From contig JADYXZ010000003.1 of NCBI GenBank assembly GCA_020853885.1, positions 124,001 to 188,000 of the forward strand: a DNA stretch of 64,000 bases, given 5' to 3'. This DNA comes from Bradyrhizobiaceae bacterium (GTDB taxonomy: Bacteria; Pseudomonadota; Alphaproteobacteria; Rhizobiales; Xanthobacteraceae). This document shows positions 34,664-43,462 of this stretch, one piece after another (positions within the stretch are counted from its first letter, which is position 1; each line of letters starts with the position of its first letter). The notes under the pieces were generated by a model. The model made no database searches and was not told where the DNA came from. It saw nothing but the letters and a program-made list of their open reading frames with translations. The translations under genes were made by a program, and so were the position numbers.

Positions 34664-35170
34664 ATGTCCGCGCCCCCGCCCGCCGAGAAGGCATTTCCTG
34701 TTTCCTGGGACCAGTTTCACCGCGACGCACGGGCACTCGCCTGGCGGCTCGCCGGCTCGGGGCCGTTCGAGGCGATCGTCAGCATTACCCGCGGCGGCCT
34801 GGTGCCGGCGGCGATCGTGGCGCGCGAACTCGGCATCCGCATCATCGAGACGGTGTGCGTCGCGAGCTACAACCATCAGACGCAGGGCGAGTTGCAGATA
34901 CTGAAGGCGGTGGCCGACCACGTCGCCAGCCTCGGCGGCGGGGGCGGGAAGGGCGTCCTCATCGTCGACGATCTCGTCGATACCGGGAAGACGGCGAAGC
35001 TCGTGCGCGACATGCTGCCGAAGGCGCACTTCGCCACCGTCTATGCGAAACCGCAGGGCCGGCCGCAGGTCGACACCTTCATCACCGAAGTCTCGCAGGA
35101 CACCTGGATCTTCTTTCCGTGGGACACCGGGCTCGCGTTCCAGCCGCCGATCCGCGAGGGCGGGGAATAA
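34664..35170 (+). CDS. gpt: Xanthine phosphoribosyltransferase
   Basis: This 168-aa type I phosphoribosyltransferase has [18 protein letters not shown], the [19 protein letters not shown] flexible loop and the PRPP motif [16 protein letters not shown], with a C-terminal WIFFPWDTG substrate-site loop that is typical of Gpt. It salvages xanthine and guanine to their nucleotides. The stop is followed after 3 bp by the DUF47 gene, so these may be co-transcribed. The gap before it (34553-34663) has no clear feature. Confidence 0.92.
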   Translation: MSAPPPAEKAFPVSWDQFHRDARALAWRLAGSGPFEAIVSITRGGLVPAAIVARELGIRIIETVCVASYNHQTQGELQILKAVADHVASLGGGGGKGVLIVDDLVDTGKTAKLVRDMLPKAHFATVYAKPQGRPQVDTFITEVSQDTWIFFPWDTGLAFQPPIREGGE

Positions 35171-35173
35171 ATT

Positions 35174-35818
35174 ATGCTGAGCTGGTTCCGGGCGATCCTG
35201 CCGCGCGAGGAACGCTTCTTCGAAATGTTCGAGCGCCATTCGCTGGCGGTCGTGGGCGGCGCGGAGGCGCTGCGCGCCATGCTCGAGGGCGGCAACGCCA
35301 TCCATACGCATTTCCAGACCGTGATGGACCGCGAGCACGACGCCGACGATGTCACGCGCGACATTCTCATGGCCGTGCGGCGCACTTTCATCACGCCGTT
35401 CGACCGCGGCGATATCAAGGATCTCATCACCTCGATGGATAATTCGATCGACCAGATGCAGAAGACCGCAAAGAGCATCATGCTGTTCGACGTGCGCGAG
35501 TTCACGCCGCAGATGAAGGGAATGGGCGATGCGATCGTGCGCTGCTCGCAGCTCGTGCACGAGGCGATGCCGCTCCTGCGCTCGATCAGCAAGGAGGCGA
35601 ACCGGCTCACCTCGATCAGCCAGGAACTGTCGCATCTCGAAGGCCGCGCCGACGAGATGCATGATGCGGGGCTGCGCGAGCTCTATCTCGCGCAGGGACG
35701 CACCGACCCGATGGCCTTCATCGTCGGCAACGAGGTTTACGACCACCTGGAAAAGGTGGTCGACCGTTTCGACGACGTGGCCAACGAGATCCACGGCATC
35801 GTGATCGAGCACGTCTAG
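35174..35818 (+). CDS. DUF47/PhoU-like protein, Pit accessory
   Basis: This helical 214-aa protein has the DUF47 signatures ERFFEMFERHS, VMDREHDADDVTRDILMAVRRTFITPFDRGDIKDLI and SMDNSIDQMQKTAKSI. Such proteins are encoded next to Pit phosphate transporters and modulate them, in a PhoU-like way. The Pit gene follows 22 bp downstream. No metal-binding Asp-rich insertion beyond the family EHDADD is seen. Confidence 0.93.
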   Translation: MLSWFRAILPREERFFEMFERHSLAVVGGAEALRAMLEGGNAIHTHFQTVMDREHDADDVTRDILMAVRRTFITPFDRGDIKDLITSMDNSIDQMQKTAKSIMLFDVREFTPQMKGMGDAIVRCSQLVHEAMPLLRSISKEANRLTSISQELSHLEGRADEMHDAGLRELYLAQGRTDPMAFIVGNEVYDHLEKVVDRFDDVANEIHGIVIEHV

Positions 35819-35839
35819 CCGTTTCGGGGCGGGCGACGA

Positions 35840-36847
35840 ATGGAATCAACGCTGATCGCGTTTCCGTTTCTGGTGGGGCTCATCGTCACCGCGCTTGTCT
35901 TCGACTTCCTGAACGGCCTGCACGACGCGGCGAACTCGATCGCCACCATCGTATCCACGCGCGTTCTCAAGCCGCAGCTGGCGGTCGCCTGGGCGGCCTT
36001 CTTCAATTTCATCGCCTTCCTGGTGTTCGGTCTGCACGTGGCGGAAACGCTGGGCGTCGGCATCGTGGCGGCGGACGTCGTGGACGCGCCGGTGATCTTC
36101 GGCGCGCTCGTGGGAGCGATCAGCTGGAACATCATCACCTGGGTGTTCGGGATACCCTCCAGCAGCTCGCACGCGCTGATCGGCGGGCTGGTCGGCGCGG
36201 GCATGGCGAAGGGTGGCATTTCTTCCATCGTCGCGAGCGGCGTGGCGAAGACGAGCGCGGCGATCGTGCTGTCGCCGCTGCTCGGCTTCTTTCTTGCCCT
36301 GTTCCTGATGCTCGCGGTGTCGTGGCTGTTCGTGCGCGCCTCGCCCTATGCGGTCGACAATATATTCCGCTCGATGCAGTTCCTGTCGGCGTCGCTCTAC
36401 TCGCTCGGCCACGGCGGCAACGACGCGCAGAAGACCATGGGCATCATCGCCGTGCTGCTCTATTCGCAGGGCATGCTCGGATCGGAATTCTACGTGCCGT
36501 TCTGGGTCGTGATCTCGTGTCAGGCGATGATGGCGCTCGGCACGCTGTTCGGCGGCTGGCGCATCGTGAAGACGATGGGCTCGCGGATCACGCGGCTGAC
36601 GCCGGTGCAGGGGTTCTGCGCGGAGACCGGCGGCGCGACCATGCTGTTCGTCGCCACCTGGCTCGGCATCCCGGTTTCGACCACGCACACCATCACCGGC
36701 TGCATCATCGGCGTGGGGGCGGCGAAGAAAGTTTCCGCCGTGCGCTGGGGCGTGGCGCGCGGGATCATGACGGCCTGGATCATCACGATCCCCGCGGCCG
36801 GCCTGATTGCGGCGCTGAGCTATTATGCGGTGACGATGTTCGGCTGA
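35840..36847 (+). CDS. pit: Low-affinity inorganic phosphate transporter, Pit family
   Basis: The 335-aa membrane protein has about ten hydrophobic helices and the two inverted PiT signatures: FLNGLHDAANSIATIVSTRVL near the N-terminus and GHGGNDAQKTMGII in the middle. It moves phosphate, probably as a metal-phosphate complex, with protons. It forms a pair with the DUF47 gene just upstream. At 335 aa it is the short Pit form, without the long central cytoplasmic loop of PitA. Confidence 0.95.
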   Translation: MESTLIAFPFLVGLIVTALVFDFLNGLHDAANSIATIVSTRVLKPQLAVAWAAFFNFIAFLVFGLHVAETLGVGIVAADVVDAPVIFGALVGAISWNIITWVFGIPSSSSHALIGGLVGAGMAKGGISSIVASGVAKTSAAIVLSPLLGFFLALFLMLAVSWLFVRASPYAVDNIFRSMQFLSASLYSLGHGGNDAQKTMGIIAVLLYSQGMLGSEFYVPFWVVISCQAMMALGTLFGGWRIVKTMGSRITRLTPVQGFCAETGGATMLFVATWLGIPVSTTHTITGCIIGVGAAKKVSAVRWGVARGIMTAWIITIPAAGLIAALSYYAVTMFG

Positions 36848-36865
36848 CCCGAGGGAGGGCAAGAC

Positions 36866-37663
36866 GTGCTCAACAACGGCATTCTTGTGAAACTGCTGGC
36901 GCTGGTTGCGCTGGTTTGGCTCGCGGCGGCGCCGGCACATGCACAGAGTGCCAACCTCAACGGCTTCGGCGTCGTGCTCATGCACGGCAAGGGCGGCATG
37001 CCGGGCGGGCTCATCGCGTCGACGGCAGCCGCGTTGCAGGCGGCCGGCGCGAAAGTGATCATGCCGGAGATGCCGTGGTCGCGTACGCGCATGTACGCGG
37101 CGACCTATGAAGACACGATGCTGGAGATCGACAAGGCGGTGGCGGCGCTGAAGGCGCAAGGCGCCACCCGCATCGTCGTCGGCGGTCAGAGCTTCGGCGC
37201 GAATGCCGCGATTGGCTATGCGGCGCGCCGGGACGGTCTGGCCGGCGTCGTGGCGCTCGCGCCGGGCCATGTGCCGGAGCGGGCCGTCTTTTCCAAACTG
37301 ACGGCGCCGGGCATTGCCCGGGCGAAGCAGTTGATCGCAGAAGGCAAGGGCGACGCGGCGGGGATGTTTCCCGACGTCAATCAAGCCAAGACTTCGGAGG
37401 TGCGGGCGACCGCCAAGATCTATCTGAGCTTGTTCGATCCAAACGGGCCGGCGCCGATGCCGAAGAATGCAGCGACAATGAAGCCGGTGCCGTTTCTCTG
37501 GGTGATCGGCCGCAGCGATCCGCTGTTCTCGGCGGGTCCCGACTACGCGTTCAACCGTTCGCCGAAGAATCCGAAGAGCAAGTATCTGGAAGTGAAGGCG
37601 GGGCATGAGAATACGCCGGACGTCGCCAAGGGCGATGTCGTTGCCTGGTTGAAGTCGCTCTGA
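36866..37663 (+). CDS. Secreted alpha/beta-hydrolase-like protein
   Basis: The 265-aa protein starts at a GTG behind GAGGGAGGGC and carries a signal peptide (LLALVALVWLAAAPAHAQ). The body is alpha/beta-hydrolase-like: VVLMHGKGG oxyanion region, nucleophile elbow GGQSFGANAA, ALAPGH, a RSDPLF Asp turn and the C-terminal catalytic His in KAGHENTPD. It lies 18 bp behind pit on the same strand. The substrate is unknown; the GQSFGAN elbow resembles DUF3530/dienelactone-hydrolase-like proteins. Confidence 0.82.
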   Translation: MLNNGILVKLLALVALVWLAAAPAHAQSANLNGFGVVLMHGKGGMPGGLIASTAAALQAAGAKVIMPEMPWSRTRMYAATYEDTMLEIDKAVAALKAQGATRIVVGGQSFGANAAIGYAARRDGLAGVVALAPGHVPERAVFSKLTAPGIARAKQLIAEGKGDAAGMFPDVNQAKTSEVRATAKIYLSLFDPNGPAPMPKNAATMKPVPFLWVIGRSDPLFSAGPDYAFNRSPKNPKSKYLEVKAGHENTPDVAKGDVVAWLKSL

Positions 37664-37824
37664 CACGGGCATGATCGATCTCCGGTGGAGGCCAGCTACG
37701 GCGTCGGCTCGGAGATGGAGGCTGCGTCCGCCTTTCTTGCAAACCTGACTGGACTATTATTGTCGCCCGCGTCAGGAAAAGCGCGCCGCGGCGGGCAAGG
37801 CCACATGAATTGGCGGAGGAAGCA

Positions 37825-38031
37825 ATGAATGAAGACGTGCTCAACACCAGCATCCGCAAGTTCCTCAAGACCGTCGGCGTGACATCGCAGCGGGAGATCG
37901 AGAAGGCAGTGCGGGAAGGGATCGCCTCCGGCAAGCTCAAAGGCCGCGAGACGCTGCCGGCGAAAGTCGTGCTGACGCTCGGGGAGGTCGATCTGACCTA
38001 CGAAGTCAACGGATCGATCGAGCTGGAATAG
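37825..38031 (+). CDS. Small conserved protein (DUF6494-like)
   Basis: The 68-aa protein starts MNEDVLNTSIRKFLKTVGV, continues SQREIEKAVREGIASGKLKG and ends with beta-strand-like VVLTLGEVDLTYEVNGSIELE. GGAGGAAGCA precedes the ATG at 37825. It matches what I recall of the DUF6494 family of short alphaproteobacterial proteins; function unknown. The 160-bp gap upstream has no clear element. Confidence 0.78.
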   Translation: MNEDVLNTSIRKFLKTVGVTSQREIEKAVREGIASGKLKGRETLPAKVVLTLGEVDLTYEVNGSIELE

Positions 38032-38139
38032 CGACCCGGGCTTTTCCGCGATTTTCCAAGCGGTTCCACAGACGGAACCCGCGGGTTCCCTGCGCGTTAT
38101 ATGCCCCGGACGGAAGCATCTCTCTGAAAGGGGCGCGGC

Positions 38140-38301
38140 ATGAATATTCTGATCAGCATTCTGATCACGTTTCTTGTCGTTATTCTTGTGATCTATCTTA
38201 CCGACCGGCTGCCGCTCGACGGACGCACGCGCCAGATCGTGCGGGCGATCGTCGTGATCATCGGCATCCTGTCGCTCTTGCGCTATCTGGCCGTGTTCTA
38301 G
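38140..38301 (+). CDS. Small two-helix membrane protein
   Basis: This 53-aa frame is not long enough for usual ORF cut-offs. It contains two hydrophobic helices (ISILITFLVVILVIYL and IVRAIVVIIGILSLLRYL) joined by a short polar loop TDRLPLDGRTRQ. AAAGGGGCG precedes the ATG. The pattern resembles the Thivi_2564-type small membrane proteins. Its stop codon TAG overlaps the opposite-strand stop of the PilZ gene (CTAG at 38298-38301). No function is known. Confidence 0.75.
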   Translation: MNILISILITFLVVILVIYLTDRLPLDGRTRQIVRAIVVIIGILSLLRYLAVF

Positions 38302-38552
38302 GCCGCGTCGGCAAATTCGACGCCCAGGCGGTTCTCGCGGCGCCAGACCTGGCGGCAGCGGCGCCGCTCGTTGCCGCCGAAAAAGATCATGTCGAATTCA
38401 AGCGAAGTGTTGTACTCGCCGGACAGTTCGATGCCCGCGCCCTGCTTGTTGATGTTGCGAAGGGTGCAATCGATCGTCGGCCAGCGCGGATTGAGTTCGA
38501 TGCGCACGGTGCGGCGTGCAGTGAGACGCGGCGTGCGTCTGCGGTCGAGCAT
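38298..38552 (-). CDS. Short PilZ-domain protein
   Basis: The 84-aa protein has the PilZ arginine motif near the start (RRRTPRLTARRTVRIEL), CTLRNINKQGAGIEL as the second motif (N/DxSxxG-like, with N-K-Q-G) and the closing strand RRENRLGVEFAD. In the second motif the usual Ser is replaced (NINKQG), so c-di-GMP binding is doubtful. It converges with the small membrane protein with overlapping stops. Confidence 0.8.
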   Translation of the reverse strand: MLDRRRTPRLTARRTVRIELNPRWPTIDCTLRNINKQGAGIELSGEYNTSLEFDMIFFGGNERRRCRQVWRRENRLGVEFADAA

Positions 38553-38666
38553 CGGTGCCTCCCAAATGGAATTGCCGGTCTACGCGCGGACAATCAGAGA
38601 TTGCGCGGCCGCCCGCAAGAGAGGGCTGCCGTTAGGATTAAGCGGTTGCGTTAACAGCCGCGCTTT

Positions 38667-41054
38667 CTAGAGCCGCGTGCTCCGCAGCCGTAGCGCGTTG
38701 CCGACGACGCTCACCGAGGAGAGCGCCATGGCCGCCGCGGCGATCAGAGGCGACAGCAGGATGCCGAAGAACGGATAAAGGACGCCAGCCGCCACCGGCA
38801 CGCCGGCGGCGTTATAGACGAAGGCGAAGAAGAGATTCTGCCGGATGTTTTTCATGGTTGCGTGCGAGAGCTTGCGCGCGCGCACGATGCCGGAGAGATC
38901 GCCTTTCAGGAGCGTGATGCCGGCGCTTTCGATGGCGACGTCGGTGCCGGTGCCCATGGCGATGCCGACGTCGGCGGCAGCCAGCGCCGGGGCGTCGTTC
39001 ACGCCGTCGCCGGCCATCGCGACGATGCGGCCCTCGCGGCGGAGCTTTTCCACGACGGCGCTTTTCTGATCGGGCAGGATTTCCGCCTGCACTTCGTCGA
39101 TGCCGAGCCGGCGGGCGACCGCGTCGGCGGTGGTGCGGTTATCGCCAGTGAGCATGACGATGCGGATGCCTTCGGCCTTCAGCGCGTCGAGCGCCGTGGG
39201 AGTCGTCCCCTTCACGGGATCAGCGATGGCGAGAATGCCGGCGGCCTTGCCGTCGACGGCGGCGAACACGGCGGTCGCGCCTTCGCGGCGCAGCTTGTCG
39301 GCCTCGCTTTCGAGCGCAGCGGTATCGATGCCGAGCTCGGTCATGAACCTGCCCTGGCCGAGCACGACGCGCTTGCCGTCGACCTGGCCGAGCGCGCCCT
39401 TACCGGTGGGGGAGTCGAAATCGCTGACCTGCGCCAGGGCGATCTTTCGTTCCTCCGCGGCGGCAACGATGGCGTCGGCAAGCGGATGCTCGCTCGCGCG
39501 CTCGACGCTGGCGGCAAGGCGCAAAAGCTTCTGCTCGTCGAAGCCGGGCGCGGGAACGATTGCCGTCACCTTCGGCTTGCCCTCGGTGAGCGTGCCGGTC
39601 TTGTCGACGACGAGGGTGTCGACCTTCTCCATGCGCTCGAGCGCGACGGCATTTTTGATGAGGACGCCGAGCTCGGCGCCGCGGCCGACGCCGACCATGA
39701 TCGACATGGGCGTGGCGAGACCGAGCGCGCAGGGGCAGGCGATGATGAGGACAGCGACCGCGGCAACGAGGCCGTAGGCGAAGCGCGGCTCGGGGCCGTA
39801 GATCGCCCAGGCGATGAAGGCGGCGATCGCAATCACGATCACGAGCGGCACGAACCAGCCGGACACCTGGTCGGCGAGGCGCTGGATGGGTGCTGCGGTG
39901 CGCTGGGCTTCGGCGACCATCTGCACGATGCGCGCGAGCAGCGTGTCGCGGCCGACCTTCTCGGCGCGCATGACGAGGGCGCCCGACTGGTTGAGGGTGC
40001 CGCCGATCAGCTTGTCACCGGCCTGCTTGGTGACGGGCATCGACTCGCCGGTGACCATCGACTCGTCGAGCGAGGAGCGGCCGTCGAGCACCTCGCCGTC
40101 GACCGGCACCTTCTCGCCGGGGCGCACGCGCAGGCGGTCGCCCGCAATGACCGAGTCGAGCGGAACCTCGGCTTCGCTGCTGTCGTCGGCAATCCTGCGC
40201 GCGGTCTTCGGCGCGAGGTTGAGGAGCGCCTTGATCGCGCCGGAGGTGTGCTCGCGTGCGCGCAGCTCGAGCACCTGGCCGAGCAGCACAAGGACGGTGA
40301 TGACCGCGGCGGCTTCGAAATAAACGGAGACCGCGCCGTGATGATCGCGGAACGCGTCGGGGAAGATGCCGGGGGCGAAGGTCGCCACCACGCTGTAGAG
40401 CCACGCGACGCCGGTGCCCATGGCGATCAGCGTGAACATGTTGAGATTGCGCGTGACGACGGATTGCCAGCCGCGCACGAAGAAGGGCCAGCCGGCCCAG
40501 AGCACGACCGGCGTCGCGAGCGCAAACTGGACCCAGTTCGAGGTCTGTTGCTCGAGCAGGTGCAGTTCGAGGAGGTGCTGGCCCATTTCGAGCGCGGCGA
40601 CCGGCAGCGTCAGTACAAGACCGATCCAGAACCGATGCGTCATGTCGGCGAGCTCGGGATTGGGGCCGCTGTCGGCGGTGACGAGCAGCGGCTCGAGCGC
40701 CATGCCGCAGATCGGGCAGGAGCCGGGACCGACTTGCCGGATCTCCGGGTGCATGGGGCAGGTGTAGATCGTGCCTTCGGGCACGGGCGCGGGCGGCGCC
40801 TTGTCCTTTTCGAGATAGCGGGCGGGATCGGCGAGGAACTTCTCGCGGCAGCGCGGATTGCAGAAATAGTAGGTGCGCCCTTCGTGCTCCGCGCGGTGCT
40901 TGGCCGTGTGCGGGTCCACCTGCATGCCGCAGACGGGATCGGTGGCGAGATGCGCGGCAGGAGCGGCCACGTGGTCGCCGTGCCGGCAGCAGCCGCCCTT
41001 GTCGGCGCCGTCGTCGTGATTCTGGTGGTCGTGTCCGGTGTGGGAAGCGGCCAT
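38667..41054 (-). CDS. copA: Copper-translocating P-type ATPase (CopA type) with YHS and heavy-metal-binding N-terminal domains
   Basis: The 795-aa protein starts with a His/Cys-rich segment. A YHS-type domain (DPVCGMQV ... [12 protein letters not shown]) and a heavy-metal-binding domain ([26 protein letters not shown]) follow, in place of the usual GMTCxxC ferredoxin-like domains. The core has the CPC metal site in [11 protein letters not shown], phosphorylation [20 protein letters not shown] and the hinge [20 protein letters not shown]. It exports Cu(I) from the cytosol. It is divergent from csoR across a perfect palindrome, so expression is very likely copper-induced. Confidence 0.95.
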   Translation of the reverse strand: MAASHTGHDHQNHDDGADKGGCCRHGDHVAAPAAHLATDPVCGMQVDPHTAKHRAEHEGRTYYFCNPRCREKFLADPARYLEKDKAPPAPVPEGTIYTCPMHPEIRQVGPGSCPICGMALEPLLVTADSGPNPELADMTHRFWIGLVLTLPVAALEMGQHLLELHLLEQQTSNWVQFALATPVVLWAGWPFFVRGWQSVVTRNLNMFTLIAMGTGVAWLYSVVATFAPGIFPDAFRDHHGAVSVYFEAAAVITVLVLLGQVLELRAREHTSGAIKALLNLAPKTARRIADDSSEAEVPLDSVIAGDRLRVRPGEKVPVDGEVLDGRSSLDESMVTGESMPVTKQAGDKLIGGTLNQSGALVMRAEKVGRDTLLARIVQMVAEAQRTAAPIQRLADQVSGWFVPLVIVIAIAAFIAWAIYGPEPRFAYGLVAAVAVLIIACPCALGLATPMSIMVGVGRGAELGVLIKNAVALERMEKVDTLVVDKTGTLTEGKPKVTAIVPAPGFDEQKLLRLAASVERASEHPLADAIVAAAEERKIALAQVSDFDSPTGKGALGQVDGKRVVLGQGRFMTELGIDTAALESEADKLRREGATAVFAAVDGKAAGILAIADPVKGTTPTALDALKAEGIRIVMLTGDNRTTADAVARRLGIDEVQAEILPDQKSAVVEKLRREGRIVAMAGDGVNDAPALAAADVGIAMGTGTDVAIESAGITLLKGDLSGIVRARKLSHATMKNIRQNLFFAFVYNAAGVPVAAGVLYPFFGILLSPLIAAAAMALSSVSVVGNALRLRSTRL

Positions 41055-41081
41055 GATCCGCAACTTTCCTTGCTTGCAACT

Positions 41082-41100
41082 TATACCCGGTATGGGTATA
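41082..41100. promoter_or_regulatory. CsoR operator in the copA-csoR intergenic region
   Basis: TATACCCGGTATGGGTATA: perfect 7-bp arms (TATACCC/GGGTATA) around GGTAT, 8 bp before the csoR ATG and 27 bp before copA. G/C-tract palindromes of this kind are the known sites of CsoR/RcnR repressors. Confidence 0.85.
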
Positions 41101-41108
41101 TAGCGCGG

Positions 41109-41384
41109 ATGCATGGACAAGCCAAGACCTCCGTATTGAAACGCCTGCGGCGGATCGAAGGACAGGTGCGCGGATTGTCGCGCATGGTCGAGGAAGACCG
41201 CTATTGCATCGACGTGGTCACGCAGATTTCCGCAGTGCGCGCGGCGTTGCGCCGCGCCGAGGAGGAAGTGCTGCGCGACCACGTGGCGCACTGCGTCGAA
41301 GGCGCGATCAAGAGCGGCAATGCCGCGGAACAGCGCAAGAAGATCGCCGAACTGATGGAAGTGATCGAGCGCGCGGAGCGGTGA
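41109..41384 (+). CDS. csoR: CsoR-family copper-sensing repressor
   Basis: The 91-aa protein has the family helices [31 protein letters not shown] and [13 protein letters not shown], giving the Cys, His and Cys ligands (about residues 36, 61 and 65) that bind Cu(I) in CsoR. Copper binding releases DNA. The gene is divergent from copA with the operator between them. The frame is open upstream for hundreds of codons only because it is antisense to copA; the real start is ATG 41109. Confidence 0.93.
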   Translation: MHGQAKTSVLKRLRRIEGQVRGLSRMVEEDRYCIDVVTQISAVRAALRRAEEEVLRDHVAHCVEGAIKSGNAAEQRKKIAELMEVIERAER

Positions 41385-41404
41385 CTTCGATTCCGTATTT
41401 CCTG

Positions 41405-41498
41405 TCCCTCATTGCCGGGCTTGATCCGGCAATCCAGTAAGCATCGACAACTGAAACAAGTTGTTCTGAATGCCCGGGTCAAGCCCGGGCATGAGGGA
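41405..41498. repeat. Palindromic intergenic repeat (TGCCGGGCTTGATCCGGCA family)
   Basis: Outer arms TCCCTCAT/ATGAGGGA enclose two inner hairpins, TGCCGGGCTTGATCCGGCA and TGCCCGGG-TCAAG-CCCGGGCA. It lies between the convergent csoR and MetE-like genes. Confidence 0.8.
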
Positions 41499-41504
41499 AT
41501 CGAT

Positions 41505-42533
41505 TTATGCGGGCGAGCCGAATTTCTTGCGCGCCAGCGCCGCGCCTTGTGCGAGCGCGGCGAGCTTGGCGTAGGCGATGTCGCGGCGCATGGGCGCCAT
41601 CCCGCAGTTGGTGCAGCCGATGATCTTTTCCTTCGCCACGTATTTCGTCGCTTCGCCGAGGACTTCCGCAACGCGCTCGGGCGTTTCGACCGTGTCGGTG
41701 GCGACGTCGATGGCGCCGACCAGCACGTCCTTGCCGTCGAGGAGCTTCAACAGATGCATCGGCACGTGCGAGTCGATGCATTCGACGGAGATCTGACCGA
41801 TGCGGCTTTTCGCAAGGGCGGGGAAGATTTCTTCGTACTGGCGCCATTCGGCGCCGAGCGAGTTCTTCCAGTCGATGTTCGCCTTGATGCCGTAGCCGTA
41901 GCAGATGTGCACGGCGGTGGTGCATTGCAGGCCGTCGATCGCGCGGTGCAGCGCCTCGATGCCCCAGTCCGTCACCTCGCTCATGTAAACGTTGAAGGCC
42001 GGTTCGTCGAACTGGATCACGTCGACGCCGTCGGCTTCGAGCGCACGCGCTTCCTGGTTCAGAAGATCGGCGAAGGCCATCGCCATCTTCACTTTGTCGC
42101 CGTAGTAGCGGTCGGCAACCGTATCGACGACGGTCATGGGGCCGGGCAGGGTGAACTTGAGGTCGCGCTTCGTATGCTTGCGGGCAAGCTGCGCTTCGGC
42201 CTCGTGCACGCCGCGCTTCAGGCGTAGCGCGGACGTAACCTGCGGCACCATCGCTTTATAGCGGTCGGCGCGGATGCCCATCTCGACCTTGTGGGCGAAG
42301 TCGATCCCTTCGACATATTCAAGAAAACCGTGGACGAAATGCTGGCGCGACTGCTCGCCGTCGGTGACGATGTCGATGCCGGCGTCCTCCTGCTCCTTGA
42401 TCGCGAGCAGCGTGGCGTCGGCCTTGGCGGCGGCAAGCTCCTCGCCGGCGGGCCGCCAGGCGGGCCAGAGCTTGTTCGGCTCGGCGAGCCAGGCCGGCTT
42501 CGGCAGGCTGCCGGCGGTCGTCGTCTGGAACAT
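41505..42533 (-). CDS. Cobalamin-independent methionine synthase-like protein
   Basis: The 342-aa protein has the MetE C-terminal-domain pattern: TTTAGSLPKPAWL, GIDIVTDGEQSRQHFVHGFLE, DVIQFDEPAF, and the zinc ligands HICYGYG (His, Cys), a Glu strand and GCTNCGM (Cys). It is only distantly similar to the protein at 24982-26085. Short MetE forms often use a corrinoid- or methyl-donor-specific route; the substrate here is not known. It stands alone between the csoR gene and a hydrolase on the same strand. Confidence 0.88.
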   Translation of the reverse strand: MFQTTTAGSLPKPAWLAEPNKLWPAWRPAGEELAAAKADATLLAIKEQEDAGIDIVTDGEQSRQHFVHGFLEYVEGIDFAHKVEMGIRADRYKAMVPQVTSALRLKRGVHEAEAQLARKHTKRDLKFTLPGPMTVVDTVADRYYGDKVKMAMAFADLLNQEARALEADGVDVIQFDEPAFNVYMSEVTDWGIEALHRAIDGLQCTTAVHICYGYGIKANIDWKNSLGAEWRQYEEIFPALAKSRIGQISVECIDSHVPMHLLKLLDGKDVLVGAIDVATDTVETPERVAEVLGEATKYVAKEKIIGCTNCGMAPMRRDIAYAKLAALAQGAALARKKFGSPA

Positions 42534-42653
42534 GGCGTTTCCCCTAGAATTTTGGGCATTCTAGGTGAGTTCGCAGTGCGGACGCGACCCTTCTTTGGGA
42601 ATGGCCGCATGCATGAGGCGCGGGACGCGGTGGACAGCGTGAGGGCGTGTGCC

Positions 42654-43382
42654 CTAGTCGCGGCCGGCCTCGACGATCTTGTGTGCGAGCAATTCCGGGT
42701 TGGTGAAGTTCACCTGATGGCTGCCGGGCATCTGCACGAGGCGATAGAGCCCGAGGCGGCTCGACATGCGCGGGTGCCAGCCCCATTCGGCGCCGGGCGG
42801 CAGCGCAATGTCCTCCGTGCAGTTGATGTAGCTCTTGGGGATTTCCAGCGAGAAGAAGGTCTTCAACGGCACCGCGTCGGTGTGGCTGCGGCGCGGGGAG
42901 GGCGAAAGCCGCTCCTCATAGGTGCGTTTGGCGAGCGCGAAGTCGCCGTCGTTCAGGAATGCCTCGCGCCAGATGGGAAACGGCAGCATGGCGCTGCCGT
43001 CGGGCTGGCAGATCTTTTCGAACAGCGCGCGGTAGTGCGGCGGGGTATTGCTGTCGAGATTGTCGCCGTCGTTCAGGACGAAGGCGTTCCAGAACACCAG
43101 GCGACGGATGCGGTCGGGCAATTCCTCGGCGACGCGCTGGATGACCGTGCCGCCGAAGCTGTGGCCGACCAGGATGAAGTCGGATACGTCGTGGTGCACG
43201 ATGTAGTCGACGACCGACTTCACACAGTCGGCGTGGCTCACGTTCTTGTCGCTGCCGGGCGCATGGCCGGCGATAGTCGGCGCCCAGACCTTGTGGCCCA
43301 TGCGCTCGAGATGCGGCGTGACACCATCCCAGGAGCGTGCATCCTGCCAGGAGCCATGCACGAGCACGAACTTGAAGCCCAT
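42654..43382 (-). CDS. Alpha/beta hydrolase (esterase-like)
   Basis: The 242-aa protein has the N-terminal FVLVHGSWQDARSWDGV oxyanion loop, the nucleophile elbow VGHSFGGTVIQ, and the C-terminal catalytic His in PGSHQVNFTNPELLA. Such HGSWxDxxxW hydrolases include MhpC/EstC-like and salicylate-esterase-like enzymes. No neighbouring gene indicates a substrate. The gap before the next gene upstream (43383-43462) has no clear element. Confidence 0.85.
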   Translation of the reverse strand: MGFKFVLVHGSWQDARSWDGVTPHLERMGHKVWAPTIAGHAPGSDKNVSHADCVKSVVDYIVHHDVSDFILVGHSFGGTVIQRVAEELPDRIRRLVFWNAFVLNDGDNLDSNTPPHYRALFEKICQPDGSAMLPFPIWREAFLNDGDFALAKRTYEERLSPSPRRSHTDAVPLKTFFSLEIPKSYINCTEDIALPPGAEWGWHPRMSSRLGLYRLVQMPGSHQVNFTNPELLAHKIVEAGRD

Positions 43383-43462
43383 CGTTCCCTCCCCACGATT
43401 TTGGGGAGAGGATAGGCGGGCTGTTGCAATGGACGCGCGCCCCGCAGCGCAGGAAATTGCGT

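Noticed and set aside
35846..37672. 608-aa minus-strand frame over pit and the hydrolase
   Set aside because: Antisense shadow with His/Arg-rich composition.
38862..41384. 840-aa plus-strand frame across copA
   Set aside because: Only its last 91 residues (csoR) are real; the rest is antisense to copA.
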